Positions 19,642-28,145 of a DNA stretch of 64,000 nt are shown here, in pieces. Origin of the DNA: Anaerolineaceae bacterium. Its GTDB lineage: Bacteria; Chloroflexota; Anaerolineae; Anaerolineales; Anaerolineaceae. A program made the position numbers and the translations under genes. Numbering within the stretch: position 1 is the first letter of the stretch; each line of letters opens with the position of its first letter. The notes beneath the pieces were generated by a model. The model saw only the letters and a list, made by a program, of their open reading frames with translations. It was not told where the DNA came from and searched no databases. The stretch covers positions 186,001 through 250,000 of the forward strand of contig JAENYZ010000004.1 of NCBI GenBank assembly GCA_016841525.1. The letters run 5' to 3'.

Positions 19642-21304
19642 AGAACACCTTTGAACCTTGTGTCCGGTTATTGATGTAAGAAAGTAAGATGATGATACCA
19701 AATAAGATAAATGCCAGCGCTGAGGCATAGCCATAACGGAGTTTTTCAAAAAACTCGATAAATATTGTCACACTGAAGGTATCCGTTGTGCCCAACGCCA
19801 GGTTTGACCGAAATATCCATAGGGTATTGAAAGCTTTGAAGGTGCCAATAATGGCAATTAAGGATAAGAAGTAGGTCGTTGGTGAAAGCAGTGGAAATAT
19901 GATGTGTCGAAAAACCTGCCAGCGGTTTGCGCCATCCACCTCGGCTGAATCAGTCATTTCTTTGGAAATATTACCCAAACCTGCCAGGTAAATCACAGTA
20001 TCGTAGCCGACATAAGTCCAAATGTTGTGGATAATGATCACCATCAGGGCCAGGCTGGGACCGGCAGCCCAAGTGGGAACAGTAAAGCCAAGTGTATCCC
20101 CAAGGATGGTGAGAATCCCGCGCGGTTCATACAACCACTGCTGCGGTTGTAAACCTAAAAATTTAAGAAACATATTGACCGGCGCGGACTGGCGGTTAGA
20201 AAACATCTGTTGAAAAACAGCCGCGCTGGCGATGCCCGGTGTAACGTAGGGAATAAAATACAAGATGCGGAAAATATTTGACCCACGCACTTTTTGAAAC
20301 AACAACACTGCCAGGAACAAGCCAATAGCCAGCTGGAAAGGAACAGTGCCCAGGGAAAAGAATACCGTTACCTTGAGGCCTTCCCATAAATCTTTATCAC
20401 CAGAAGCAATAATGGTCGGGATTTCCCCAATCAACAGCCACCCACCAACCAGTAATGCCGCTGCAGCGAGGATATGCAGCAAAAATCCGCCTTTGGAGTT
20501 TCGTTTGGGTGCACGCTGCCACAACATCCAGGCAAGGATTAACAGGAACACGCCAGCGCTGATGGATATAAACTGCGGCCATATACCGGGGTCCGTACCT
20601 GCTTCAAAGGCCTCAGCGTAAGCAGCACTGACACGCTGGAAAGTGTAATAAATTAATCCCACGCCCGCACCTAACGCCAGGAATGCCAGGGCAAAAAAGG
20701 ATTGGTATTTCATCGTTCGTTTATTGCGCCAGAACCAGTAAATCAGTCCCCCAACTACCATGCTAGCCAGGAACAGCCATAAAAAAGTTCGCCAGGCAGG
20801 CAAAACCGTCTCGGCCCGCAACGCCTCCCGTAAAAACTGCATGAAAATACTTTGCGACCGTTCCATACCCCGTAATTTATCCGCGATGCCAAGCACCTCA
20901 GGCAGAGCAGCATAAAACCATCTAAAGAAAGCGAATGTGGTCCCAGCGTAGAACAAACCCGGCAAAATTGTTAGCCAGGGTTTCTCTGAATTTTCCCGTG
21001 CCATTTTGAGGATTTGACGAAACAATAAAAACAACCCAAATAAGGCGGCAACACCTAAAAAGAAAACCACCACATAGGCCAGGTTCCCGATGGCATTGAC
21101 ATAATTACGCAGATCGATGAAATCAGACCGTTTAATGCGCCACTTATGCAAACTCACATAAAGGGCAAAGCCTACCGGGAAGATGCCAAATATAAAAATA
21201 AGAATTGTCGCTGGAGCGATGAATGCATAAGCAGTGATGACTTCTTTAATTTTCCGCCCACTTCGTCCAGTAAGAATGTCCTTTAGAGAATTTTTATTTT
21301 CCAT
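19634..21304 (-). CDS. ABC sugar-type permease, MalF/UgpA-like, with extra membrane domain
   Basis: A 556-aa permease, almost twice the usual ~300 aa. Helix 1 (about 25-50) and the family motif FIDLRNYVN (62-70) are followed by an insertion of about 230 residues (73-302). It carries roughly six more hydrophobic helices, near 73-96, 111-131, 171-192, 200-221, 242-263 and 273-293. The canonical part resumes at DLWEGLKVTVFFSLGTVPFQ and includes the EAA loop (AEVDGANRWQVFRHIIFPLL). The insertion sits where other members have only an external loop. It is the first gene of the operon. Confidence 0.88.
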   Translation of the reverse strand: MENKNSLKDILTGRSGRKIKEVITAYAFIAPATILIFIFGIFPVGFALYVSLHKWRIKRSDFIDLRNYVNAIGNLAYVVVFFLGVAALFGLFLLFRQILKMARENSEKPWLTILPGLFYAGTTFAFFRWFYAALPEVLGIADKLRGMERSQSIFMQFLREALRAETVLPAWRTFLWLFLASMVVGGLIYWFWRNKRTMKYQSFFALAFLALGAGVGLIYYTFQRVSAAYAEAFEAGTDPGIWPQFISISAGVFLLILAWMLWQRAPKRNSKGGFLLHILAAAALLVGGWLLIGEIPTIIASGDKDLWEGLKVTVFFSLGTVPFQLAIGLFLAVLLFQKVRGSNIFRILYFIPYVTPGIASAAVFQQMFSNRQSAPVNMFLKFLGLQPQQWLYEPRGILTILGDTLGFTVPTWAAGPSLALMVIIIHNIWTYVGYDTVIYLAGLGNISKEMTDSAEVDGANRWQVFRHIIFPLLSPTTYFLSLIAIIGTFKAFNTLWIFRSNLALGTTDTFSVTIFIEFFEKLRYGYASALAFILFGIIILLSYINNRTQGSKVFYG

Positions 21305-21352
21305 AAATTAACTTTGCATTGTGCCTTGTGATCGGTAAAAGAGCCGTCAAAA

Positions 21353-21361
21353 ATTATAGCA
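21353..21361 (-). promoter_or_regulatory. Extended -10 promoter element for the sugar ABC operon
   Basis: On the minus strand the sequence reads TGCTATAAT, an extended -10 (TGn plus consensus TATAAT). It lies about 50 nt before the ATG of the first permease. The -35 is poor (AACTGT or TTAACT), as is common with extended -10 promoters. Confidence 0.55.
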
Positions 21362-21538
21362 TACTTATCAATTTCACAGTTAATTTTACCATTGAGATAC
21401 TTACAATAATGATATTGGTATGAGTAAATTGATGACATTATTGCTCAAAACCGACCGTGATTTAATCTTCAGTCCACATTTTTATTCGAACTTTCTTAAT
21501 ATTTACCACATTCGTTTATAAATCCGAAGAATTCCCCT

Positions 21539-22300
21539 TCATCTCCGGGTCAATGATGATATCACAACACCTTCTGCAGAGAGGATCTTGCGAACTGCCC
21601 GTGCATTCTCTACCGCAAGCTCGTTGTCGCCATGCAGGCACAGCGTATCGATTGATATCTTTTCTCCGCCCACCCTTATCCCATTTTTCACCAGTATCAG
21701 GGCATTTTCAGCAACAGCTAGCGGATCATGAATGACAGCACCCTGCTGATCCCTTGGCATCAATTGGCCGTCAGGCAGATAAGCTCGGTCAGGAAAGCCC
21801 TCATTCACAACCCGTAATCCAATGGTTTCTCCAGCTTTGACCAATACAGAACCTGCCAAGCCTACCAAGATCAGTGTCCGATCAAAGTCAAAAACAGCTT
21901 GGGCAATAGCATCTGCAGCTTCCCAATTGACTGCAGCGAGGTTGTATAAAGCGCCATGAGGTTTAACATGCACAAGAGGCACATCTGCGACGCGGGCAAA
22001 AGCATTCAGTGCGCCGAGCTGGTAAATGATCATATTGCGAATTTCACCCGGTGTTAAGCCTATTTGCCGCCTGCCAAAACCCTGTAAATCCGGGTAACCA
22101 GGGTGGGCACCCAGGGCAACCCCATGCTGTTTTAACAGGGCTACCGTGTGCGCCATCACATCCGGGTCACCCGCATGAAAACCGCAGGCAAGGTTCACCG
22201 AGGTGATCAGCGGCATCATGGCAGCGTCCTCGCCTAAGGCATACCTGCCAAAGCTTTCTCCAAGATCGCAATTCAAGTCAACACTCACAGATGGGTCCAT
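21539..22300 (-). CDS. pxpA: 5-oxoprolinase subunit A (LamB/YcsF family)
   Basis: A 253-aa cytosolic subunit of the ATP-dependent 5-oxoprolinase PxpABC, which opens pyroglutamate to glutamate. Family motifs are VDLNCDLGESFGRY near the start, NLACGFHAGDP (about 36-46), LGAHPGYPDLQGFGRR and HVKPHGALYN. The start at 22300 has AGGAGG just upstream and lies 16 nt inside pxpC. It is the last gene of the pxpB-pxpC-pxpA set, the usual composition. Confidence 0.94.
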   Translation of the reverse strand: MDPSVSVDLNCDLGESFGRYALGEDAAMMPLITSVNLACGFHAGDPDVMAHTVALLKQHGVALGAHPGYPDLQGFGRRQIGLTPGEIRNMIIYQLGALNAFARVADVPLVHVKPHGALYNLAAVNWEAADAIAQAVFDFDRTLILVGLAGSVLVKAGETIGLRVVNEGFPDRAYLPDGQLMPRDQQGAVIHDPLAVAENALILVKNGIRVGGEKISIDTLCLHGDNELAVENARAVRKILSAEGVVISSLTRR

Positions 22301-23241
22301 ATATCCTCCTGGGGCTTTTCAATTTTATCAATATCATTAGTCGCCTTTATCAGTCTATCCCGGGCATCATTAGGATTGATCTTCACAAAATTGATTTCGC
22401 TGATGCCTGGTTGTGCCTGTGCGATCAAGGGTAAATCAGGCCGGCAAATCGTTCCAATTGAGGTATAGCCGCCCGTTGTTGGGTGGTCAGGCATCATCAC
22501 GATCGGCTGGCCGTCCGAAGGCACCTGGATTTCTCCCATAACCATCCCCTGGGAAAGGAGATCAACGCCAGTGCGATGAGCCAGGTTTTCGCCCTGCAGA
22601 CGATAGCCCATGCGGTCAGAACGACTTGTCACCTTGAATTTTTGCTGCCAGAAAGCAGCCTGGGCCTCATCCGTAAACCGCTCATAGTGAGGCCCCGGGA
22701 TAACGCCTGCTGAAACATCCCGATCATAAGCTGGACGGTTTGCTTGAGGAATGAACCAACCCGCATCCCAGCGTGATTGATGAGTGCTTTCGCCTATCGG
22801 AATTCGATCACCTCTCTGCAAAAGCCTCCCTAACCCCCCTTTTGGGTAAACACTGCGCGATCCCATCCAAACCTGGGAGGAAATGCCACCTGCTGCAGCC
22901 AAATAAACCCAATTTCCGCCAGGTGTTTTCTCAAAATCCAATCGATCTCCTTTTTGCACCCAAAAGGACATCCACAATGGCATTTGCCTGCCATTGAGAT
23001 AGATTTGATAACCCACCCCACAAATCGCGAACAGAGCATCTTTTTCTAATCTCAAAGACGCATCCGTAAAACCGACCTCAAGGCAAGCACTATCTGGAGG
23101 ATTATCCACCAATCGATTTGCAGAACCAAATGCCCGCCAATCCATAGGTCCTGATTCAGGCAAGCCAAACCGCATAAACCCAAATCGCCCCAGATCTTGA
23201 AGGCTCATGATCAAAGATGCGTTCTCAACAAAAAGGGGCAT
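22285..23241 (-). CDS. pxpC: 5-oxoprolinase subunit C (KipA/biotin-dependent carboxylase-like)
   Basis: A 318-aa partner of PxpB. It starts with the typical SLIMSLQDLGRFGFMRFGLP segment and contains SGPMDWRAFGSANRLV, ending in SDGQPIVMMPDHPTTGGYTS. It joins PxpB as the two-subunit part of the oxoprolinase. GGGAG lies just before the ATG, which overlaps the pxpB stop by 1 nt. Confidence 0.93.
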   Translation of the reverse strand: MPLFVENASLIMSLQDLGRFGFMRFGLPESGPMDWRAFGSANRLVDNPPDSACLEVGFTDASLRLEKDALFAICGVGYQIYLNGRQMPLWMSFWVQKGDRLDFEKTPGGNWVYLAAAGGISSQVWMGSRSVYPKGGLGRLLQRGDRIPIGESTHQSRWDAGWFIPQANRPAYDRDVSAGVIPGPHYERFTDEAQAAFWQQKFKVTSRSDRMGYRLQGENLAHRTGVDLLSQGMVMGEIQVPSDGQPIVMMPDHPTTGGYTSIGTICRPDLPLIAQAQPGISEINFVKINPNDARDRLIKATNDIDKIEKPQEDIWTHL

Positions 23242-23933
23242 TAAAACGCTCCCATGTTGATTGCCTTGAATTGGACTTCATCCCCCGGTGCAAGTAAAAA
23301 ATAGGGCGGCTGATCAGGGTTGAATAAGGCTAAGTCTGTCCGCCCTATCAGCTGCCAGCCCCCGGGTGATTCCAGCGGGTAAATCCCCGTTTGACCGCCT
23401 GCGATGCCAACAGACCCGGCAGGGACATTGGTTCTCGGCGATTTTAACCTGGGAGTCGCTAGAGATAGATCCAACCCTAACAGGTAAGCAAAACCCGGTG
23501 TAAAGCCCATCATCCCAACATGGTAGGTTTGCGCAGTATGCCTGCGCACAACTTCACCTGGTGATAAGTGATGATATGATGCAACATGATTCAGGTCAGG
23601 TCCGTTCTCGCCCCCATAATGTACAGGTATCACGACTTTCTTTGCTTTTTGCACTTCATTATCCGATACATTTTCCAGACAATTTTTAAGCCAGCTTTTC
23701 ACTTCTGAAATTCCCACTAAAAGAGGGTCGAAAATAACAAGCATACTTGAATAAGCCGGCACCCATTCTCTGACACCCCGAAGTGGATTTGCCTGTATGC
23801 AGGTATCTAATGCATACACCCTGCGATTAATTTCTAAGCTCAGTTCTTCATCAATTTCAAGTAATATAGCTGATTCACCGACAGGATTAAATCTCGGGAA
23901 CATTTTTAGTTCATCTGTTATTGTTCTTTTCAT
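23241..23933 (-). CDS. pxpB: 5-oxoprolinase subunit B (KipI family)
   Basis: A 230-aa subunit of 5-oxoprolinase. FPRFNPVGESAILLEI opens the domain. The core contains VHYGGENGPDLNHV, GFTPGFAYLLGLD and PAGSVGIAGGQTGIYPLESP, all typical of KipI/PxpB. The start at 23933 follows AAGGG at 7 nt and overlaps the upstream YihY gene by 23 nt. An internal ATG at 23903 would also fit family length but has no ribosome site. Confidence 0.92.
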   Translation of the reverse strand: MKRTITDELKMFPRFNPVGESAILLEIDEELSLEINRRVYALDTCIQANPLRGVREWVPAYSSMLVIFDPLLVGISEVKSWLKNCLENVSDNEVQKAKKVVIPVHYGGENGPDLNHVASYHHLSPGEVVRRHTAQTYHVGMMGFTPGFAYLLGLDLSLATPRLKSPRTNVPAGSVGIAGGQTGIYPLESPGGWQLIGRTDLALFNPDQPPYFLLAPGDEVQFKAINMGAF

Positions 23934-24822
23934 CAAGAAACCCTTGAATTGAAGCCGTTAAGTGCGCCCCTAAAAGGAGGATCAATGCCGTAAGATAAAT
24001 CCAGAACATCAAGGCAACCACCGTTCCCAGTGACCCGTAAATTAAGCGATATTTTGAAAGACCGCTGCTCAAATACCATGTAAAACCCCGGTTGAGTAAC
24101 TGCCAGGCAATTCCCGCAATCAGACCACCAATCAGCGAGGCTCTGCGAGAGACCCCTACTATCGGAACCAAATAATAGATTGCCCAAAACAATAACATAT
24201 TAAGCAGGACGGGAACAGAAAGAGAAATAATTCGCCAAAATAAAGTCTCATGCAGTGATTTGCCATTCAGGGGAATGTTAATTGATGGGATCAATCCAAT
24301 CACAGTCGATGAGGCAAAGGTCAAAAACATCAACAAGCCCAGACCCAGGAACATCAAAAATGCCAGCAGACGCCCTTTTAGAAAATTCAAAGAACCAGCC
24401 TTTGGGAAAGCCCGGTTGATGTTTTTCGCAAGGATATTGAAGACGCTGGTAGCTGACCAAACCAAAGAGAGCAAAGCAACCAGTGTGACAGCACCTCTTA
24501 ATTCGAGAACCCGGTCAATGTTTTCAATCACAACTTCTTTAGCACCCGGGATCACCCCCTGTAATATTTCCAGGAGTCTTGCCTGAACAAATAGCCGATC
24601 AACAAAGAAACTGCCAATGACAATAAAAACCAGCAGCATGGGGAATATGGAAAAGAAAGCGTAGTATGCCAGGCTTGCTGCTGCTTCAGAACCGCGTTCT
24701 TTCGTAAATTGCTCAACGGTCTTTCGGATGATGCCAAGAATGCCGCCGCTGAGTTTATTTAAACGCCGATACAAGCCCCTGATGCGACTGATCAAATTTT
24801 GTGATGTTTCTTTTATGTCCAT
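23911..24822 (-). CDS. YihY/BrkB-family membrane protein
   Basis: A 303-aa integral membrane protein with about six helices. The segment AASLAYYAFFSIFPMLLVFI and the later RGFTWYLSSGLSKYRLIYGS are diagnostic of the YihY (UPF0761) family, whose function is unresolved. The start was set at the ATG at 24822; the frame runs on to a TTG at 24855. It overlaps pxpB, so it may be the first gene of the oxoprolinase operon, but a functional link is not apparent. Confidence 0.85.
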   Translation of the reverse strand: MDIKETSQNLISRIRGLYRRLNKLSGGILGIIRKTVEQFTKERGSEAAASLAYYAFFSIFPMLLVFIVIGSFFVDRLFVQARLLEILQGVIPGAKEVVIENIDRVLELRGAVTLVALLSLVWSATSVFNILAKNINRAFPKAGSLNFLKGRLLAFLMFLGLGLLMFLTFASSTVIGLIPSINIPLNGKSLHETLFWRIISLSVPVLLNMLLFWAIYYLVPIVGVSRRASLIGGLIAGIAWQLLNRGFTWYLSSGLSKYRLIYGSLGTVVALMFWIYLTALILLLGAHLTASIQGFLDEKNNNR

Positions 24823-25019
24823 AGGATCAAAGATAATGACAAAGGTGTACTTCAATAACAGGTTTTAATTATACTGGTTTTGCGATTTTTGAATTGACTC
24901 AACAGTTATTACAAACCTGAAACAATTATCCATCTCTAATCATCACCTAACTTAATCCTTCACAAATGCCTGACAGGGTATAATTTCCCCTGTTTGATCA
25001 ACAGCACAAAGGAGCCAGC

Positions 25020-25406
25020 ATGAACATTGAGACCATCCAAAGGTATTATAAAGCCCGGGGCCTTCAGTGGCCGGAAGCAAAGGATGCTTTATGGTTTTAT
25101 CTCTCAGAAGTCGGGGAGCTGGCGGAAGCCTATCTTTCTCATCACCAGGACGGACTTACAGCAGAAGAAGTTCAAATGCTTGAGGGATTTGCAAAGCACG
25201 GCATGCATGCCGATGAGATTGTTTCGCGCGTCGATGGCTGGATTCGCAACAATGACCGCGTTCGAAAAGAGGATATCAGCAAAGAAGTCGCCGACTGTGA
25301 AATGATGTTAGCCGTCTTTATGCACAGCCTGACGGGCAAATCACCGGATGATGCACTCCTTGAGAAAATGAAAGAAAAAGTAGGAGACAAATCTGGTCTA
25401 CTTTAA
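25020..25406 (+). CDS. MazG-like nucleotide pyrophosphohydrolase
   Basis: A 128-aa all-alpha protein. The metal-binding pattern of the MazG/all-alpha NTP pyrophosphatase superfamily is visible as SEVGELAEAYL (about 29-39) and ISKEVADCEMML. These enzymes hydrolyse non-standard or excess nucleoside triphosphates. It is a single-domain form, about half the length of E. coli MazG. AAAGGAG precedes the ATG. A TATAAT at 24979-24984 is a plausible -10. Confidence 0.75.
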   Translation: MNIETIQRYYKARGLQWPEAKDALWFYLSEVGELAEAYLSHHQDGLTAEEVQMLEGFAKHGMHADEIVSRVDGWIRNNDRVRKEDISKEVADCEMMLAVFMHSLTGKSPDDALLEKMKEKVGDKSGLL

Positions 25407-25634
25407 TCACGTTTGCTTCTGAAAATGAAATCATCATCAATTTAGAAATTTGGATGGGGACAGAGCACCACCCTTACAGAAAAAAATCAACTTGATAAGT
25501 GGGACAATTTATACATATTACAAAAAAATTAAGGGGTTATCCTTCCTATCCTCCGAAAAAGGTAGAAGTAACCCTGCTGTGAATAGATCCTATTTTACCA
25601 ATGGCACGACTGCACAAATTTAATTTAAAATTAT
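25407..25634. other. Intergenic spacer after the MazG-like gene
   Basis: About 230 nt, AT-rich, before a strong promoter at 25635. I see no ORF of coding character, RNA gene or repeat. Confidence 0.4.
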
Positions 25635-25663
25635 TTGACAAGCTAAGAAAAATCTATTAGACT
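25635..25663 (+). promoter_or_regulatory. Strong promoter of the small transcript
   Basis: Consensus TTGACA at 25635-25640 and TAGACT at 25658-25663 are separated by exactly 17 nt. It lies 41 nt before a 22-codon ORF, and transcription would end at the hairpin at 25798-25817. Confidence 0.7.
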
Positions 25664-25703
25664 ATTACTCGTTGATTAATTAACCTGAAAGGAGGTCGCT
25701 CGT

Positions 25704-25772
25704 ATGTTAGATAACTTAAAAATATCTTGCAAAAGACAATTGTTCGCGCCTCCTGCTGGTCGCTATAATTAA
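25704..25772 (+). CDS. 22-codon small ORF with a near-perfect ribosome site
   Basis: A 22-aa ORF starting MLDNLKISCKRQL and ending APPAGRYN. A full AAAGGAGGT lies 7 nt before its ATG. The promoter upstream and the terminator downstream make a self-contained transcript of about 160 nt. The GGAGG of the ribosome site can pair with a CCTCC near the end of the ORF (within codons 15-17), so folding could hide the start. It could be a leader peptide, a small protein or a dual-function RNA. I do not recognise the sequence. Confidence 0.5.
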   Translation: MLDNLKISCKRQLFAPPAGRYN

Positions 25773-25797
25773 GCATTAATAAATAATGTCTTGATCA

Positions 25798-25827
25798 CCA
25801 CAGGTGCGCACCTGTGGTTTTTCTTTT
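25798..25827 (+). terminator. Rho-independent terminator of the small transcript
   Basis: A perfect 20-nt palindrome with half-site CCACAGGTGC at 25798-25817, followed by a T-rich tail (TTTTCTTTT). It lies about 85 nt before the RIO kinase gene, so the kinase needs its own promoter or read-through. Confidence 0.85.
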
Positions 25828-25913
25828 CCCAAAAATAAAAATCACAATTTAAGCTTGCTGGCATGTGTCAGCCAATAATAACAAACTTGAAAATATTTAA
25901 GGATGATTAAACA

Positions 25914-26921
25914 ATGTCGAAGTACGACAATTTTGAACTTTTAGACCAAATGGAAGACCTGGATGGTTTACCCCCTATTCGGAATATCCCGAATAAACAA
26001 TTACAATACCGCCATCCTAAAAACAAAGTCAATAGAGAAATAGAATCTTTTGACACATCATTATTAGAAGAACGAGAAAATGAATTCAACTTTAGCTACG
26101 GCGCATCCAAACACGAGAAAGCCTGGATCAATGACTCTCTGAAAGATTTCTACCAGCAAAACTGGTTTGAAGATATCCTTCGTCTGATCAAAGGCGGCGG
26201 CAAAGAGGCATCCGTATATCAATGCCTTGGAAACACGACCACCCAGCATAAATACATCGCTGCTAAGGTTTATCGCCCGCGAAAATTCCGTCAACTGCGG
26301 AATGATTCACTCTATCGTGAAGGCCGCCTGATTCTCGACGATGAAGGTCATGAAATCAGGGATGATCGCGCTTTACATGCAATCCAACAGCGAACCAATT
26401 TTGGCAAACGCCTGCTGCACACCTCCTGGATTGAGCACGAATACCAAACGATGTCCCTGCTGTTCAAAGCCGGCGCTGACGTCCCGGAGCCCCTTGCCAG
26501 CGGAAACAATGCAATTCTGATGGCATATATCGGCACGGATGACATCCCTGCACCAACCCTCAACACCGTTGAGCTGGATCAAAATGGAGCGCAGCGTTTA
26601 TTCGAAAAAGCCATTCAGAATGTTGAAATCATGCTGAGCAACCACCGTATACATGGAGATCTTTCCGCCTATAACATTCTCTATCATGAGGGTGAAATCT
26701 ACTTGATAGATTTTCCCCAGGCAATTGACCCGCGTGTAAACAGGGCTGCTTTTCCTATTTTCAAAAGAGATCTAACCCGTTTGTGTGAATATTTCCAATC
26801 ACAGGGCGTGAGCTGCGATCCCGCCCAGCTTGCTGAACAACTCTGGGAAAAGCACGGTTACATTCCGAATGCCTCTGCTAATGCAAGCCTGGTTGAAACT
26901 GAGTTTGAAGATGGGCTGTAA
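25914..26921 (+). CDS. RIO1-type protein kinase
   Basis: A 335-aa atypical Ser/Thr kinase or ATPase. The RIO P-loop is LIKGGGKEASVYQCLG (about 89-104), an invariant Lys lies in YIAAKVYRPRKFR, the catalytic loop is HGDLSAYNILY, and the metal-binding loop is LIDFPQAIDPR. These are the RIO1 forms. RIO kinases act in ribosome maturation in archaea and eukaryotes; the role of bacterial members is not settled. The N-terminal 75 residues are polar and probably flexible. AAGGATG precedes the ATG, and a strong hairpin follows the stop. Confidence 0.92.
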   Translation: MSKYDNFELLDQMEDLDGLPPIRNIPNKQLQYRHPKNKVNREIESFDTSLLEERENEFNFSYGASKHEKAWINDSLKDFYQQNWFEDILRLIKGGGKEASVYQCLGNTTTQHKYIAAKVYRPRKFRQLRNDSLYREGRLILDDEGHEIRDDRALHAIQQRTNFGKRLLHTSWIEHEYQTMSLLFKAGADVPEPLASGNNAILMAYIGTDDIPAPTLNTVELDQNGAQRLFEKAIQNVEIMLSNHRIHGDLSAYNILYHEGEIYLIDFPQAIDPRVNRAAFPIFKRDLTRLCEYFQSQGVSCDPAQLAEQLWEKHGYIPNASANASLVETEFEDGL

Positions 26922-26948
26922 AAATGCTATTACCAGGGATTAAAACTT

Positions 26949-26981
26949 CAGAGACGCATCCGGGGATGCGTCTCTGACTCT
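26949..26981. terminator. Terminator after the RIO kinase gene
   Basis: A 13-bp perfect stem (CAGAGACGCATCC and its complement) with a GG loop at 26949-26976, followed by ACTCTTTTT. It also lies downstream of the convergent lipoprotein gene but lacks a strong T-run on that side. Confidence 0.85.
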
Positions 26982-27014
26982 TTTTAATTAATTCAATCAC
27001 ATGTCAAAAGACTT

Positions 27015-27809
27015 TCAATTATCCTGTTCCAGGGTAAAGATCTCATACAGGTCGCCATACTCAACAGTGTACTCACCTGCTGGCAAGCCTTCGACATCCA
27101 ATGAAATTGTCTCTTCAAAGGGCACAATTGCCATGGTGCAGGCGACATCAACAGGTTTGCGGGTCACAATGTCAATTGTAAATTTTTGCTCTTCACGTTG
27201 TGCAGATATCTCGTAAATCGTGGTGCACCCATCGGGGAGATAGCCTGACAAATCAACGCTTACCTGAACCGGGAAGGATTCCATGATATTAATGTTCATC
27301 GTTTCAACCGTTGCCTGGCTGCCGTAGGAATACTTCGTATCTTCACCTTCACCTGAAATCACATTGTTGACATCAAGGGTGAAGGACGCCTGTTTATCCT
27401 GTGCCACGACTGTATAAGTTCCAGCTTCAAGTCCGTGAATATCAAGGTCCACAGTCTCCTCAAAAGGAACTAAAGCCTCAGTGCAGGCAACATCACCGGT
27501 CAAATGGCGGGTTGTCAGCGTCAAATTGAAGCGCAGACCATTTTGTTCAACTGAGATTTCGTGAAGTTCTGAACACCCATCGGGCAATGTCCCTGAAACA
27601 ACAGCCTGTGCTTGAAGTGGGAATGACTCAAGCAGGATAACTTCCAGGGATTCAACGGTTGCCCGCTGGCCATATTCATATTTTGGTTCTGCCGGCTCTG
27701 TTCCAGAGGGGACTTCGGTAGGGTTGTCGGGGCCAATCACTGCCTGGCATGCCGACAGGAGAATGCCAGTAAAAATCATCAGCGTCAAAATTATTTTTGT
27801 CATTTTCAT
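27015..27809 (-). CDS. Lipoprotein with two tandem homologous domains
   Basis: A 264-aa lipoprotein of unknown function. The lipobox is LLSAC. After a Pro/Thr linker there are two repeats of about 95 residues. Each starts YEYGQRATVESLEVILLESF or YSYGSQATVETMNINIMESF and contains LPDGCSELHEISV or LPDGCTTIYEISA. Each then has DVACTEALVPFEET or DVACTMAIVPFEET and ends GLEAGTYTV or GLPAGEYTV. Each unit has two Cys, a likely disulfide, and looks like a beta-sandwich. The start at 27809 follows AAAGGTG at 9 nt; a GTG at 27821 is less likely. A dyad lies just upstream. Confidence 0.82.
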   Translation of the reverse strand: MKMTKIILTLMIFTGILLSACQAVIGPDNPTEVPSGTEPAEPKYEYGQRATVESLEVILLESFPLQAQAVVSGTLPDGCSELHEISVEQNGLRFNLTLTTRHLTGDVACTEALVPFEETVDLDIHGLEAGTYTVVAQDKQASFTLDVNNVISGEGEDTKYSYGSQATVETMNINIMESFPVQVSVDLSGYLPDGCTTIYEISAQREEQKFTIDIVTRKPVDVACTMAIVPFEETISLDVEGLPAGEYTVEYGDLYEIFTLEQDN

Positions 27810-27836
27810 AGTTTCAATCACCTTTCTTCTTTTGGT

Positions 27837-27865
27837 GGTTCTTATTTAATTAACGTATAAGAACC
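27837..27865. promoter_or_regulatory. Candidate operator dyad upstream of the duplicated-domain lipoprotein
   Basis: Perfect 9-bp inverted repeat GGTTCTTAT and ATAAGAACC with an 11-nt AT-rich spacer, 28 nt before the ATG. No T-run follows, so a protein-binding site is more likely than a terminator. The binding protein is unknown. Confidence 0.4.
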
Positions 27866-28100
27866 CACTTTTGTTCCAATTTGAGCATATTGGCCGAATA
27901 TCAAAATCACATAAGAATAATAAATTGTCACAATACGAAAATCTTCAATGGAATTATCTTTGGCGGTGGGCTATTAGATTGGAGATACTGGCTCGACTGT
28001 ATTGATTAAAGATTTTTTTAGAGAAAAAAACTGCCTGCCAATAATTTTTAAATTATTCAAAGTTCTACAAGATTCCTGCATGAATAATCCCTTAAAAGAA
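27866..28100. other. AT-rich intergenic region
   Basis: About 235 nt between two same-strand lipoprotein genes. It is very AT-rich. Nothing recognisable apart from the dyad on its left and the terminator on its right. Confidence 0.4.
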
Positions 28101-28128
28101 AAAATCCCCCATATATAAATGAGGGATT
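28101..28128 (-). terminator. Terminator of the 342-aa lipoprotein gene
   Basis: The stem AATCCCCCAT and ATGAGGGATT (one mismatch) has a short AT loop. On the minus strand it is followed by a T-run (complement of the A-run at 28098-28104). It lies 18 nt after the stop codon. Confidence 0.75.
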
Positions 28129-28145
28129 CTATTGGAATTTCGTTT

